This document shows, piece after piece, positions 8,618 through 16,860 of a stretch of DNA of 27,252 nucleotides. Source of the stretch: JBCDBL01 sp039183635 (GTDB lineage: Bacteria; Pseudomonadota; Alphaproteobacteria; Caulobacterales; Parvularculaceae); NCBI GenBank assembly GCA_039183635.1, contig JBCDBL010000051.1, positions 1 to 27,252 of the forward strand. The letters are read 5' to 3'. Below the pieces are notes generated by a model. That model was not told where the DNA came from, searched no databases, and was given only the letters and a program-made list of their open reading frames with translations. Numbering within the stretch: the first letter of the stretch is position 1; each line of letters begins with the position of its first letter. Both the position numbers and the translations under genes were made by a program.

Positions 8618-8785
8618 ATGACGCCAAATAAAAAAACATTATCCGTAATTGAAGGCGCTAGAGAATTTTATGCCGATACTGATCATCTATTAATAGCTTG
8701 CAAATCCGAAAACGCCTTGCTGTTCTGTGCTGATGCGTGGGTGCGTGAGGCATACTCTTTAAATCCCCATGCGTCTTTAAAGTAG
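8618..8785 (+). CDS. Small unrecognised open reading frame
   Basis: A 55-residue frame starting at ATG 8618 (MTPNKKTLSVIEGAREFYAD) and ending at TAG 8783. No family is recognised, no clear ribosome binding site is present, and no counterpart exists in region A. It lies between two pseudogenes, so it may be debris of a larger gene. Low confidence that it is translated. Confidence 0.2.
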   Translation: MTPNKKTLSVIEGAREFYADTDHLLIACKSENALLFCADAWVREAYSLNPHASLK

Positions 8786-8795
8786 GGGATCAGCC

Positions 8796-9204
8796 ATGCT
8801 GGAAAAATATGCTTCTAATACAGGAATTGTACTAATTCATACCGAACAGCCGACTGTGACAGCATTTCTCGGGTTTTCGTTCAATGGTTTTGAAGGCGCA
8901 ATTTGAGATGAAGACAGAATACTCAAACGCCGCCGGTGTCGCTCATGGCGGAATTTTGGCGGTAGTGCTTGATGAGGTCACAGGCGTGGCGATTGTCGGC
9001 GCAGCAAATGGAAGGGTGATCCCGTCGACGCTGTCGATGATGACAAGCTATTTGTCGCCTGGGCGGATCGGTCGTACATACGCGCAGGCGAAGGTATTGA
9101 AAGCCGGCAAGACAATAGTCTTCGCGACAGCAGAGCTGTTGGATGGCGACAATAACACCGTAGGAAGAGCGGAACAGGTGTGTCGGCTCATAAGGTCGAA
9201 ATGA
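8796..9204 (+). pseudogene. Frameshifted PaaI-type thioesterase (region B)
   Basis: Relative of the thioesterase at 2566. ATG at 8796 begins a frame (NTGIVLIHTE ... TAFLGFSFNGFE) that matches the N-terminus of the intact copy but ends at TGA 8904. The rest of the protein resumes in the next frame (KAQFEMKTEYSNAAGVAHGG, then GILAVVLDEVTG) and runs to 9204. Aligned with region A, the break is a deletion of about 20 bases right after the GFE codons. The His-Gly-Gly motif and Asp-Glu pair survive. Restart at ATG 8884 would give a 106-residue protein lacking the first strand and helix, so residual function is unlikely but not excluded. Confidence 0.75.
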
Positions 9205-9320
9205 GGTGAGACATGTTCACATTGAAGACCTTACGCTCTCTTTTTGTAACGTGTCTAGGTGTTGAGGCGTTCAAGTCTTATGGACGATGAGTAAGCAGAT
9301 GATAGTTTAGGAGAAAGTAG

Positions 9321-10142
9321 ATGTGGGTAGAAGAAAGTCGACATACACAGTCTACGGACGCAAAAATATATTATGAGGTATATGGCGCCGGTCCGCTTGT
9401 TCTTATCGTTCCGGGCCTTGCTGAAGTGCCGATGCACTACTTTCAAAATATCCCGGCTCTCGTAAACGCCGGGTTTCGCGTGGCGGTGATGAGTTTGCGT
9501 GGTCATTTCATGACCGCTGCGAACGACGATGCTTGCCACCCTATGTTGTTTGCTGACGATATTCTGGCCGTTTGCGCTAACGAAAATGAAACATCAGTAT
9601 CTCTCATATGTGAATCCGCAGGCGGGTGGGGCGGTTTACGGGTGGCGAATGACAGGCCTGACCTTGTAAAATCACTTTTATTGATGGGATCGCCCGCCGG
9701 CGCATACTCAGATGAAAACTATACCGTCGTATTTAACGCCATAGAGACGCGTAAAGCGCGCACAGCCAACAGCGACGACAGTAGCGGTACGGCCTTGGAC
9801 GGACCGAACGCTGCGCGTGATCTTCTGTGTCGGCAGTTGGCGATGCTGTCGGCCAGTCAGCAGGCGCCTGTTCCTTTTCCAAGGACGTATCTTGAAACCA
9901 TGTGCGATAAGTCAACATGGCTGACGCAAGAAGACTTGCGCAATTATCGCGTGCCGACGTTGATCGTCGGCGGCGACAATGATGCTTTCCTTGAGGCTGG
10001 TTTTCAAAGGCATGTTGCAACGCTTATTCCCGGTGCGGAGTTAAGTGACTTTATGGATGCAGGACATGAACCGTATTGGGAGCAGCCGGACCGTTTCAAT
10101 AACGTTGCAATTTCCTGGCTCCAACGGCATTACGCCGAATAA
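9321..10142 (+). CDS. Alpha/beta-fold hydrolase (region B)
   Basis: Cytoplasmic serine hydrolase of 273 residues, intact. The N-terminal strands end in the oxyanion region VPGLAE. The nucleophile elbow is CESAGG with Ser99, where the common Gly at the first position is Cys. The acid is the Asp in GGDNDAF, and the His is in DAGHEPYWEQPDRF near the C-terminus, completing the triad. TAGGAGAAAG lies just upstream of the ATG at 9321, supporting this start. It has no partner in region A and is one of two intact genes among pseudogenes, so it is either still useful or recently placed here. Substrate could be an ester, lactone or amide; the motifs do not tell. Confidence 0.85.
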   Translation: MWVEESRHTQSTDAKIYYEVYGAGPLVLIVPGLAEVPMHYFQNIPALVNAGFRVAVMSLRGHFMTAANDDACHPMLFADDILAVCANENETSVSLICESAGGWGGLRVANDRPDLVKSLLLMGSPAGAYSDENYTVVFNAIETRKARTANSDDSSGTALDGPNAARDLLCRQLAMLSASQQAPVPFPRTYLETMCDKSTWLTQEDLRNYRVPTLIVGGDNDAFLEAGFQRHVATLIPGAELSDFMDAGHEPYWEQPDRFNNVAISWLQRHYAE

Positions 10143-10165
10143 CGCAGTACAAAATTTAGTTGAAA

Positions 10166-11068
10166 ATGAACGCACTCCTTAGTCATTTGATGTTTAGTAT
10201 GCGATCTCCTCAAGAAGGTCGGGAGTTTTTTAAACGGCTCGGCTTTGTAGTTGCGCCGCTTCGCAGAAACGCCGCCATGGGCGATGGCGAAGAATGTCCC
10301 GTTGGCAGTCAACTTGTTTTGTTTTCGTCTAACCACCAAGCGCCTGGAGATTATATTAAGCTTTCAAACTTGGGTAGCGGCGATATAGCGCCGTTTGTGC
10401 GGGAGATTCTGTCAAATCCGCCAACGGCGAAGTTGATGTGTTGCTGCTCACGCCAGTGGGAAAACTTCGTTGATAGTTGGACCGGTTTGGGAGTTAAAAT
10501 GCCCTATAAATTCAAGGCGCAATCTGATGACGGCATGTATGGGGTCAGCAGTTTCAGAATCGCTATTTCAGAGTTCGATGCTTTGCCTGTTCCTATGGAT
10601 GTTGTCGAATTCGAGTCATTAGCGCCTTACAAAGTCAAAGAATTCACTCATCATGCGAACGGCGCTCTGTTTATGAGCGATGTTTATTGTTTGCTTCTAG
10701 ATGACGGTTTCGAGGAGGCATGCAGTCTTCATGCTGGAATAGTTAAAAAAGATATTTAGTATACTGATGAAATTGGCTACCAGGCGCACTTTTAAAGCGT
10801 CAATATGACCATCAAATTTTAGGATAGTAATGCGATGAAAGTATTTTTGGAGAGACAAAGTTTTCCACCTTTAAGCGCTCCTTCCATTCTTGGCGTCGGC
10901 GTTGAGGTCCTCGATCTGAAGCAAACCAAGGCGCATCTTCACTCAAACAATATCGCCTATGTCGAAGCAGAGGGTGGCGTGATTGTTCCGCCCTTATCTA
11001 TGTTAGGCGCTTCTATCGTCTTTATGCTTCAAGGTGTGCGCGCATCACTAGAATCTTTAACTAGTTAA
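10166..11068 (+). pseudogene. VOC/glyoxalase-like protein with three in-frame stops (region B)
   Basis: Relative of the protein at 3089, with roughly half of the residues identical by eye. ATG at 10166 starts LLSHLMFSM as in the intact copy (a TTG at 10160 is also in frame). The first 197 residues align throughout, including THHANGALFMSDVYCLL. The same reading frame is then interrupted by TAG 10757-10759, TAA 10793-10795 and TAG 10820-10822, yet homology continues around them (NMTIKF-stop-DSNA aligns with NVALHFLDMDA). It then runs on to 11068 (APSILGVGVEVLDLKQTKAH). The nonsense codons cluster in 66 bases and the frame is otherwise kept, which indicates relatively recent loss. Confidence 0.75.
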
Positions 11069-11078
11069 GGAAAATAAA

Positions 11079-12014
11079 ATGAGAGGTACAGACAAAGCAA
11101 TTATTTCGTGTGCGGTGACAGGCTCTATTCACACGCCGTCCATGTCTCCCTATTTGCCGATAACGCCGAATGATATTGCGGAACAAGCCGTCGCCGCCGC
11201 CGAAGCGGGTGCATCCATTTTGCATCTTCACGCGCGTGATCCAGGTACGGGGGAGCCTACACCGTCGCCAGACATCTTTATGGAATTCTTGCCGCGCATT
11301 AAGCAATCGACGGATGCTGTCGTCAATATCACGACTGGCGGCAGCCACACCATGACGCTTGACGAACGTATAGCCGCCGCAAAACGCGCTGAACCCGAGT
11401 TGTGTTCGCTGAATATGGGGGCGATGATTTTTGATTTCAGTGCGGCGGGCAAGCGCATTGATAAATGGCGATTTGATTGGGAAAAGTCCTATGTAGACGG
11501 CGCCTATGATCGCGTTATGTATAATACGAACCATTATATTGAGCGTATCTTGAATGAAGTCGGTGATGCGTACGGAACGCGGTTTGAGTTTGAATGCTAC
11601 GATATCGGGCATCTTTACACGCTGGCGCATTTTGCTGATCGCGGTTTAGCCAAGCCGCCGTTTTTTATTCAGTGTATTTTCGGAATTCTCGGGGGCGTGG
11701 GCGCTGATCTGCGCAATTTATCACATGCAATCACGATTGCTGATAGTTTGTTTGGAGACGACTATCACCTTTCCGTATTTGCAGCAGGTAAAAACCAGTT
11801 CAAGTTTTGCACTCAGGCCGCAATGTCCGGCGGTCATGTTCGTGTTGGTCTGGAAGACAGCCTTTATATTGGAAAAGGTGAGTTAGCAAAATCCAACGCA
11901 GATCAAGTTGCCAAAATTTCGCGAATTTTGTCCGAGCTTTCCATTGAGGTCGCCTCGCCCGCAGAGGCCCGCGCTATTTTGGATTTGAAGGGGGGTGATA
12001 ACGTTGCATTTTAA
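11079..12014 (+). CDS. Beta-keto acid cleavage enzyme (BKACE, DUF849 family)
   Basis: Zinc-dependent TIM-barrel enzyme, 311 residues. Known members condense a 3-ketoacid with acetyl-CoA and release acetoacetate plus a new CoA ester (for example in lysine fermentation and carnitine degradation). Signature elements seen are ISCAVTGSIHTP at the N-terminus, the zinc His pair in HLHARDP (His49, His51), NITTGGSHTMT, and RVGLEDSLYIGKGELA with Glu259, the likely third ligand. AAGGAAAA precedes the ATG at 11079, ten bases after the VOC pseudogene. It is intact, yet its neighbours on both sides are dead. The dehydrogenase and thioesterase that would make its substrate and use its product are intact only in region A. 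Confidence 0.9.
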   Translation: MRGTDKAIISCAVTGSIHTPSMSPYLPITPNDIAEQAVAAAEAGASILHLHARDPGTGEPTPSPDIFMEFLPRIKQSTDAVVNITTGGSHTMTLDERIAAAKRAEPELCSLNMGAMIFDFSAAGKRIDKWRFDWEKSYVDGAYDRVMYNTNHYIERILNEVGDAYGTRFEFECYDIGHLYTLAHFADRGLAKPPFFIQCIFGILGGVGADLRNLSHAITIADSLFGDDYHLSVFAAGKNQFKFCTQAAMSGGHVRVGLEDSLYIGKGELAKSNADQVAKISRILSELSIEVASPAEARAILDLKGGDNVAF

Positions 12015-12065
12015 TCCTACAAAACGGATTTGTAGAGTTCTCTATCCAGTGCTGTCGATGTTTAG

Positions 12066-12347
12066 GAAAGCGTCAGTGAAAATATCGATGTAAAACGTTC
12101 TGGTTTTCAGCAGTTTGACAGCGCGGCGGCGGAAAACGCCATCCCTGCCGGCTCAATATCGCAGTTGTTGTCTTCAACTTTTCTTGAGGCTGCGGCTCGA
12201 TTGGAAAAGAGCCTTATCACATACCCCGCTACCCCGTCGTATTTGATGCCTGTCGTCGAAATTTGTCCGTGTGAGGCGATCTCCAAAAAGATGATGAAGA
12301 TGGGGAAGCAAATTCTTCAAGATGAGGGGATTGCGCCGGTTATGTAG
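12066..12347 (+). pseudogene. Internal fragment of 3-hydroxyacid dehydrogenase (region B)
   Basis: About 93 residues that match residues 93-184 of the dehydrogenase at 4101: ESVSENIDVKR, QQFDSAAAEN, TPSYLMPVVEICP and GKQILQDEGIAPV align well. There is no Rossmann nucleotide-binding domain before it and no C-terminal domain after it. The HPVNP motif with the catalytic His has become YPATP, so the active site was already lost before, or decayed after, truncation. The frame ends at TAG 12345, where homology to the next remnant begins on the opposite strand. Confidence 0.75.
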
Positions 12348-12966
12348 AGCTGTTATTTGCGTCGCGGTCGCTGCCCGAAACTGCGAGTTTAAGTTCGGTG
12401 ATCCAGCCTTTAGACGCGTTATAAAGCGCCATCAGTACATCGTCGCCAACAGCTTCGATCCTTGCTTCCATTAAAAAGCCCCTAACTTTGGCGTGCCAAA
12501 GTGCAAGTCCTCGACCGTAAACTCTAGAACACGCTCTTTTTAAACCCTCCGGCCAATTAATGCCGCTGGGCGCTCATGACCCGCGATGATCACATACCGA
12601 TTAGCGTACGCCGCCTGAATAAACTTGGCGAGCTTGCGCGCTATTTGTTTCTGTTAATCAATATAGTGATGATTATCAACAAACAGGGTAATGGGTCTAC
12701 CATCGGATATAAGTAGGTTTATAAGTCCTGTGTGAATTTTCTTGGCATCATCGGATCCGCGATCAATCCCCGCTGTGAGGGCGTTGGGCAGCATGATCTC
12801 TGCCTGTGCCAGTGCAGCAGCGAGCGCGGTCGTACATCCACCCGTTGATAGATGGTGTCGTCTGCATGGTTCTAAAGAGGTCGCTTATTGCGATCCAATT
12901 TTGTTTCAGCATCGTTTGATCCTGCGCTTCGAGGTGTGGTTTGGGACGTATTTTCGAGCTTTCCAA
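12340..12966 (-). pseudogene. Remnant of a MalT/LuxR-type ATP-binding regulator
   Basis: On the minus strand, pieces in at least three frames line up in order with the N-terminal STAND NTPase domain of MalT-like LuxR regulators. GCTTALAAALAQAE (from about 12839) recalls the Walker A region GYGKTT. GIDRGSDDAKKIHTGLINLL recalls LDxxDxDPxxF. PITLFVDNHHYID recalls the Walker B DDYHLI, and is followed by a TAA (12654-12656). RYVIIAGHERPAALIG recalls the LATRxxPPL stretch, and RVLEFTVEDLHFGTPKLGAF then ALYNASKGWITELKLAVSG recall the 'LRFT...TEGW..GLqLA' end. Internal deletions, two stops and frame changes are visible, and the C-terminal DNA-binding part is missing. It is divergent to the operon starting at 13089, the position expected for its regulator. 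Confidence 0.6.
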
Positions 12967-13088
12967 TCATCTCACAAGTTTTACTATCTTTCGATAGGTG
13001 AGTTCGTCAATCGTTTGCGGGATTGTCAAAAAATTAAACTACCGGTCAACTGTGCGATCGATGAACAAGCTATAACCTATTGTTTTAT

Positions 13089-15035
13089 ATGTGCGAAACT
13101 GTGAGAGTAAAAGTCCCTCTTTTTACGACAATGCTGTCTGTGCTTAGCGCTCTCATCATAACATCGCCCGTTGCTCAAGCCCAACGCGCGGCGGAGAATG
13201 CGGTGCGATCTGCCGATGACGCATTTGGGTTTAGTGTCGGCAATGAAACCATTGGACTTTATTCAAGCGATGATGTCCGCGGTTTCAGTCCGATTGACGC
13301 GGGCAACGTTCGTTTGAATGGTCTTTCGATCGACCAGCAGACAGGATTTACGGATCGCCTTGTTACGGGATCGACTATTCGGGCCGGGTTGGCTGCACAA
13401 GGATATTTGCTGCCCGCGCCAACGGGGATTGTCGATTTTTCCTTACGGCGGGTAGCGGAAACGCCGGTTCAAAGTCTTGTTATCGCCCGCGAAAATTACG
13501 GCGGGTACAGCGTCGCTGCTGATTTCCAGGCGCGCGGGGCAAGCGGCTTTTGGGAAGCGACAGGCGGCGTCGGGTATGAATATGAAGAGAGTGGCAACGG
13601 CTCCATTGACGAAGCCGCGACCATGGGCGGCACGCTGCGCTTTATACCGTCCGAGAATGTCGATATCACTCTGTTTGGCGATTATGAGCACTTGTTCGAT
13701 GATCAGAGGTGGGCGTCGTTTTTCACCTTCGGTTCATTTACGCCGCCCGAGATAAATAATCCGCGGGATTATATCGGTCAGCGCTGGGTGGAGATCGGTT
13801 TCGACAATTACAATTTTGGAGCGCTCACCAAAATATCCGCCAACGTCGCCGATATAGACATCGGCGTTTTTCGCTCAGTGACAGATGGTGACCGTCAGGT
13901 TGGCCAGTTTTTCGCTGATGTTGACCTTAACGGCGACGCCAATCTATCAGCGTTCATCGGTCCGCCTCAGAAGTCCGCGTCGACGTCGCTCGAAGGGCGC
14001 CTTTCCAGAGTATTAACGGAAGGCCCGAGGGCTCACGCCTTTACTCTTAACGTGCGCGCCCGCGAACGTGAAAAAACGTTTGGCGGCGCGACCAATATCG
14101 ATTTAGGGCCTATCAACATCAATAAGCCTGTCTTTTTTCCACGACCAAATGTCCTGGTCGGCGACGCTACGGAAGAAAGCGTTGAACAGGTTACGGTGGG
14201 TCTTGCCTATGACGTTCGCTGGGCGTCGGTTGGTGAGTTAAATCTTGGCGTTCAGCAGACAGATTATACTCGAACGATCGCCCGTTCAAGCGAAGCTGTC
14301 GCAGAAGGAACGTCCGATCCGATTATGTTTAACGCGACCGGTTCTGCTGAACTCACACCGCGTCTCGTCGCCTATGGTGGGTTCGTGCGCGGCTTTGAGG
14401 AAGGACCAATCGCCCCTGGCGTCGCCGTGAACCGCAATGAAGCGCCTGCGGCGATAGAGACGGAGCAGGCGGACTTCGGCGTACGCCTGTTCGTCGGCGA
14501 CTTGACGGCTGTGGCCGGTGTTTTTCAGCTGGAAAAACCTTTTTTCGGTTTGGGCGACGATATGGTGTTTCGCGAGACCGGAACGATCGTCAATCGCGGC
14601 GTGGAGCTTTCGTTGGCGGGGTCGCTGACGGACCAACTGCAGATGGTTTTAGGAGCCGTTTTTTTTGATCCCAAACTGGAGGGCGTTGCGGTCGATCAAG
14701 GCCTTTTATCCGCCGACCCGATCGCGTTCCGTAATCGGAAAATCACGCTAGACGTAGATTACCGTCCGGTCTGGGCGCCGGGATGGTCGTTTGACTTAAG
14801 CCTCCTGAGCCTTGGGGAGCAAAATGGCGATCAACTCGGCCTTTTGAAAGTCGACAGTTTTACGAACCTTGATCTGGGATTCCGCAAACAGGTGGAGGTA
14901 GCCGGTACGACGCTGGTGTTGCGCGGGCGCGCATTCAACGTGTTCGATTCATTCGGTTGGGAAGCGCAAAGCAGCGGCGGGTTTTTCTATCAGGACCCGC
15001 GCACGTTCTCCCTGTCTTTGGGCGCGGATTTTTGA
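13089..15035 (+). CDS. TonB-dependent outer-membrane receptor (region C)
   Basis: Outer-membrane receptor of about 648 residues. A signal peptide (VKVPLFTTMLSVLSALIITSPVAQA, cleaved near AQA-Q) is followed by a plug-like domain. This has DDVRGFSPIDAGNVRLNGL and an unusually short, TonB-box-poor N-terminus, then beta-barrel repeats ending in LSLGADF with terminal Phe. Start choice is uncertain: ATG 13089, GTG 13101 and TTG 13080 are all in frame and none has a clear ribosome binding site. It is not closely similar to the receptor at 118. It is the first gene of a long operon, 11 bases before dsdA, so it likely brings in the aromatic substrate handled downstream. Confidence 0.88.
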   Translation: MCETVRVKVPLFTTMLSVLSALIITSPVAQAQRAAENAVRSADDAFGFSVGNETIGLYSSDDVRGFSPIDAGNVRLNGLSIDQQTGFTDRLVTGSTIRAGLAAQGYLLPAPTGIVDFSLRRVAETPVQSLVIARENYGGYSVAADFQARGASGFWEATGGVGYEYEESGNGSIDEAATMGGTLRFIPSENVDITLFGDYEHLFDDQRWASFFTFGSFTPPEINNPRDYIGQRWVEIGFDNYNFGALTKISANVADIDIGVFRSVTDGDRQVGQFFADVDLNGDANLSAFIGPPQKSASTSLEGRLSRVLTEGPRAHAFTLNVRAREREKTFGGATNIDLGPININKPVFFPRPNVLVGDATEESVEQVTVGLAYDVRWASVGELNLGVQQTDYTRTIARSSEAVAEGTSDPIMFNATGSAELTPRLVAYGGFVRGFEEGPIAPGVAVNRNEAPAAIETEQADFGVRLFVGDLTAVAGVFQLEKPFFGLGDDMVFRETGTIVNRGVELSLAGSLTDQLQMVLGAVFFDPKLEGVAVDQGLLSADPIAFRNRKITLDVDYRPVWAPGWSFDLSLLSLGEQNGDQLGLLKVDSFTNLDLGFRKQVEVAGTTLVLRGRAFNVFDSFGWEAQSSGGFFYQDPRTFSLSLGADF

Positions 15036-15046
15036 GGAGCTTGTGA

Positions 15047-16315
15047 ATGAACGCGCTGCATTTTTCCCATCCCGCCATGTCGGCGTTAGTGCAGAATAAG
15101 GCATCGGTATGGCTGCGCGAGGCCTGTCACGCTGCTGGCAAGGCTCAGCAGGTTACGGAGACTGAAGCTACCGGTGCACGCCAACGCTTTGAGCGGTTTG
15201 CGCCTGTTTTAGCGTCTTTGTTTCAAGAAGATGGTTGGGACGGGCGGGTGCGGTCGCCTCTATTAGACTATCCGTCGTCGCCCGCCGACGTTGGAACATT
15301 TCTAATCAAAGCGGATCACACGCTTCCCATGACGGGCAGCATCAAGGCGCGGGGCGGCGTCTACGAACTGTTGTGTCATCTTGAAATGCTTGCGCGTGAC
15401 GCTGGTCTTGTTGAAGAGCACGGCCCTCTGGACGCGCTCTTGACAGAGGAGGCGCGGGCGCTTTACGCCGGCCGGCGTGTGATCGTGGCAAGCACAGGCA
15501 ATCTTGGCTTCAGCATCGGGCTCGTCGCGCGGGCCTTCGGCATGCAGGCTGAAATCCACATGTCCCACGATGCCAAGAGCTGGAAAAAGAATCGTTTGAG
15601 GCGTATCGGCGCGGCGGTCGTCGAACATGCTTGTGACTATGAGCAGGCTGTCGGACGGGCGCGGAGCGCGGCGAAAGGGGCGGGCGGCTATTTCATCGAC
15701 GATGAGCGTTCTCGTGATCTTTTTGTCGGCTATACGACGGCCGCCTGGGAGCTGAGAAACCAGCTGGCGGCGCGGGGGATTGAGATCGGGCCTGAGCGTC
15801 CATTGACGGTTTACCTGCCCTGCGGCGTCGGGGGGGCGCCCGGGGGCGTAACGTGGGGCTTGCGCTTTTTGTTCGGGCCTCACGTTATCCCGGTCTTTGT
15901 CGAGCCGATCGCATCGGCCTGCGTCTTCGTCGCGATGGCGGCGGGGGGCGGGGCGGCTCTTAGCGTCTACGATGCGGGCCTCGACAACGATACAATCGCG
16001 GACGGCCTGGCTGTGCCGAAGGCGTCACAGTTGGTTCTGGATCTCATTGGTCATGATATCGACGCCGTCGTCGCCCTGCCCGATGAGGAAATGCTTAGTT
16101 GGGTGCGCTGCGCGTGGAAAGAAGCGGGCCTGCGCCTTGAACCGTCGGCGGCGTCAAGTTTTGCCGCGATTTCGTATTTTCTTGCAAACCTTGGCGACGG
16201 GTTCTTGTTCGGCCGCGATCTGACGGCGGACCATGTGCGCCGCGGTGTGCATGTGGCCTGGACGACGGGCGGCGCACTTTTGCCGGATGCGGAGTTTGAA
16301 AGGCTTCTCGCATGA
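15047..16315 (+). CDS. dsdA: D-serine ammonia-lyase (D-serine dehydratase)
   Basis: PLP enzyme of 422 residues converting D-serine to pyruvate and ammonia, close to the usual 440 of DsdA. Motifs are the PLP-lysine stretch LPMTGSIKARGGVYELL (Lys100), ASTGNLGFSIG, MSHDAKSWKKNRLR, FIDDERSRDLFVGY, the phosphate-binding loop YLPCGVGGAPGGV, and TTGGALLP near the end. All fit DsdA specifically rather than threonine dehydratase. GAGGAG lies ahead of the ATG. The gene sits between a TonB receptor and a TRAP transporter in an aromatic-degradation operon, and no dsdC-type LysR regulator is adjacent. It overlaps dctQ by the ATGA type of coupling. In this setting it could act on D-serine, or a 3-hydroxy-D-amino acid, released from the substrate. 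Confidence 0.93.
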   Translation: MNALHFSHPAMSALVQNKASVWLREACHAAGKAQQVTETEATGARQRFERFAPVLASLFQEDGWDGRVRSPLLDYPSSPADVGTFLIKADHTLPMTGSIKARGGVYELLCHLEMLARDAGLVEEHGPLDALLTEEARALYAGRRVIVASTGNLGFSIGLVARAFGMQAEIHMSHDAKSWKKNRLRRIGAAVVEHACDYEQAVGRARSAAKGAGGYFIDDERSRDLFVGYTTAAWELRNQLAARGIEIGPERPLTVYLPCGVGGAPGGVTWGLRFLFGPHVIPVFVEPIASACVFVAMAAGGGAALSVYDAGLDNDTIADGLAVPKASQLVLDLIGHDIDAVVALPDEEMLSWVRCAWKEAGLRLEPSAASSFAAISYFLANLGDGFLFGRDLTADHVRRGVHVAWTTGGALLPDAEFERLLA

Positions 16316-16860
16316 TGACGGATAGATCCATCACAGGCCGTTTGGTCAGCTTTGGCGCGGTGATTTCGGAAATCGCCATTGCGCTCCTTATGCTGCATGT
16401 CACGGCGCAGGTTGTTCTGCGGCTCGTCTTTAACATCAGTCTGGAGAACACGCCCGAGATTGTATCGTACTATTACATGTCCGGGCTCATCTTCATGTCG
16501 CTCGGTCTGGTGACCCTTTACGATTCCCATATCGCTGCATCGCTCTTTACAGAGATGATGCCCGCCCCGGTGCAAAAAACGCTGATGGTCGTCGTTTTGT
16601 TCGTCCTGGCGGGCGTTGCGTTGCTTCTGGCGTGGGAGATGGGCCGAGAGGCGCTTAAAATGACGCAAATCGGTGAGATCCATATCGGATCCATGTCGAA
16701 CCTTCCCAAATGGCCGGCCCGCTGGTTTTTGCCGCTTGGCTTTACCCTGATGGCGCTCGCCGCCGTGGTTCGGGCGCGGCGGATTCACGCTGGCGAGGTG
16801 GAAGCGGTTATCGGTCGTGACGTACGTGACAAGCCGGAGGCGGATGAGGGGAATGACTGA
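16312..16860 (+). CDS. dctQ: TRAP transporter small membrane subunit (DctQ-like)
   Basis: Inner-membrane protein of 182 residues with four predicted hydrophobic helices (around FGAVISEIAIALLMLHVTAQ, YYYMSGLIFMSLGLV, MVVVLFVLAGVALLLAW and WFLPLGFTLMALAAVV). This is the normal topology of the small TRAP subunit that docks to the large permease. The ATG overlaps the dsdA stop (ATGA), indicating translational coupling, and the 3' end overlaps dctM. No substrate information is carried by this subunit. Confidence 0.9.
   Translation: MMTDRSITGRLVSFGAVISEIAIALLMLHVTAQVVLRLVFNISLENTPEIVSYYYMSGLIFMSLGLVTLYDSHIAASLFTEMMPAPVQKTLMVVVLFVLAGVALLLAWEMGREALKMTQIGEIHIGSMSNLPKWPARWFLPLGFTLMALAAVVRARRIHAGEVEAVIGRDVRDKPEADEGND

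Noticed and set aside
15302..16788. Long minus-strand frames opposite dsdA and dctQ
   Set aside because: They are low-complexity, Arg/Pro-rich shadows of well-supported plus-strand genes in GC-rich DNA.
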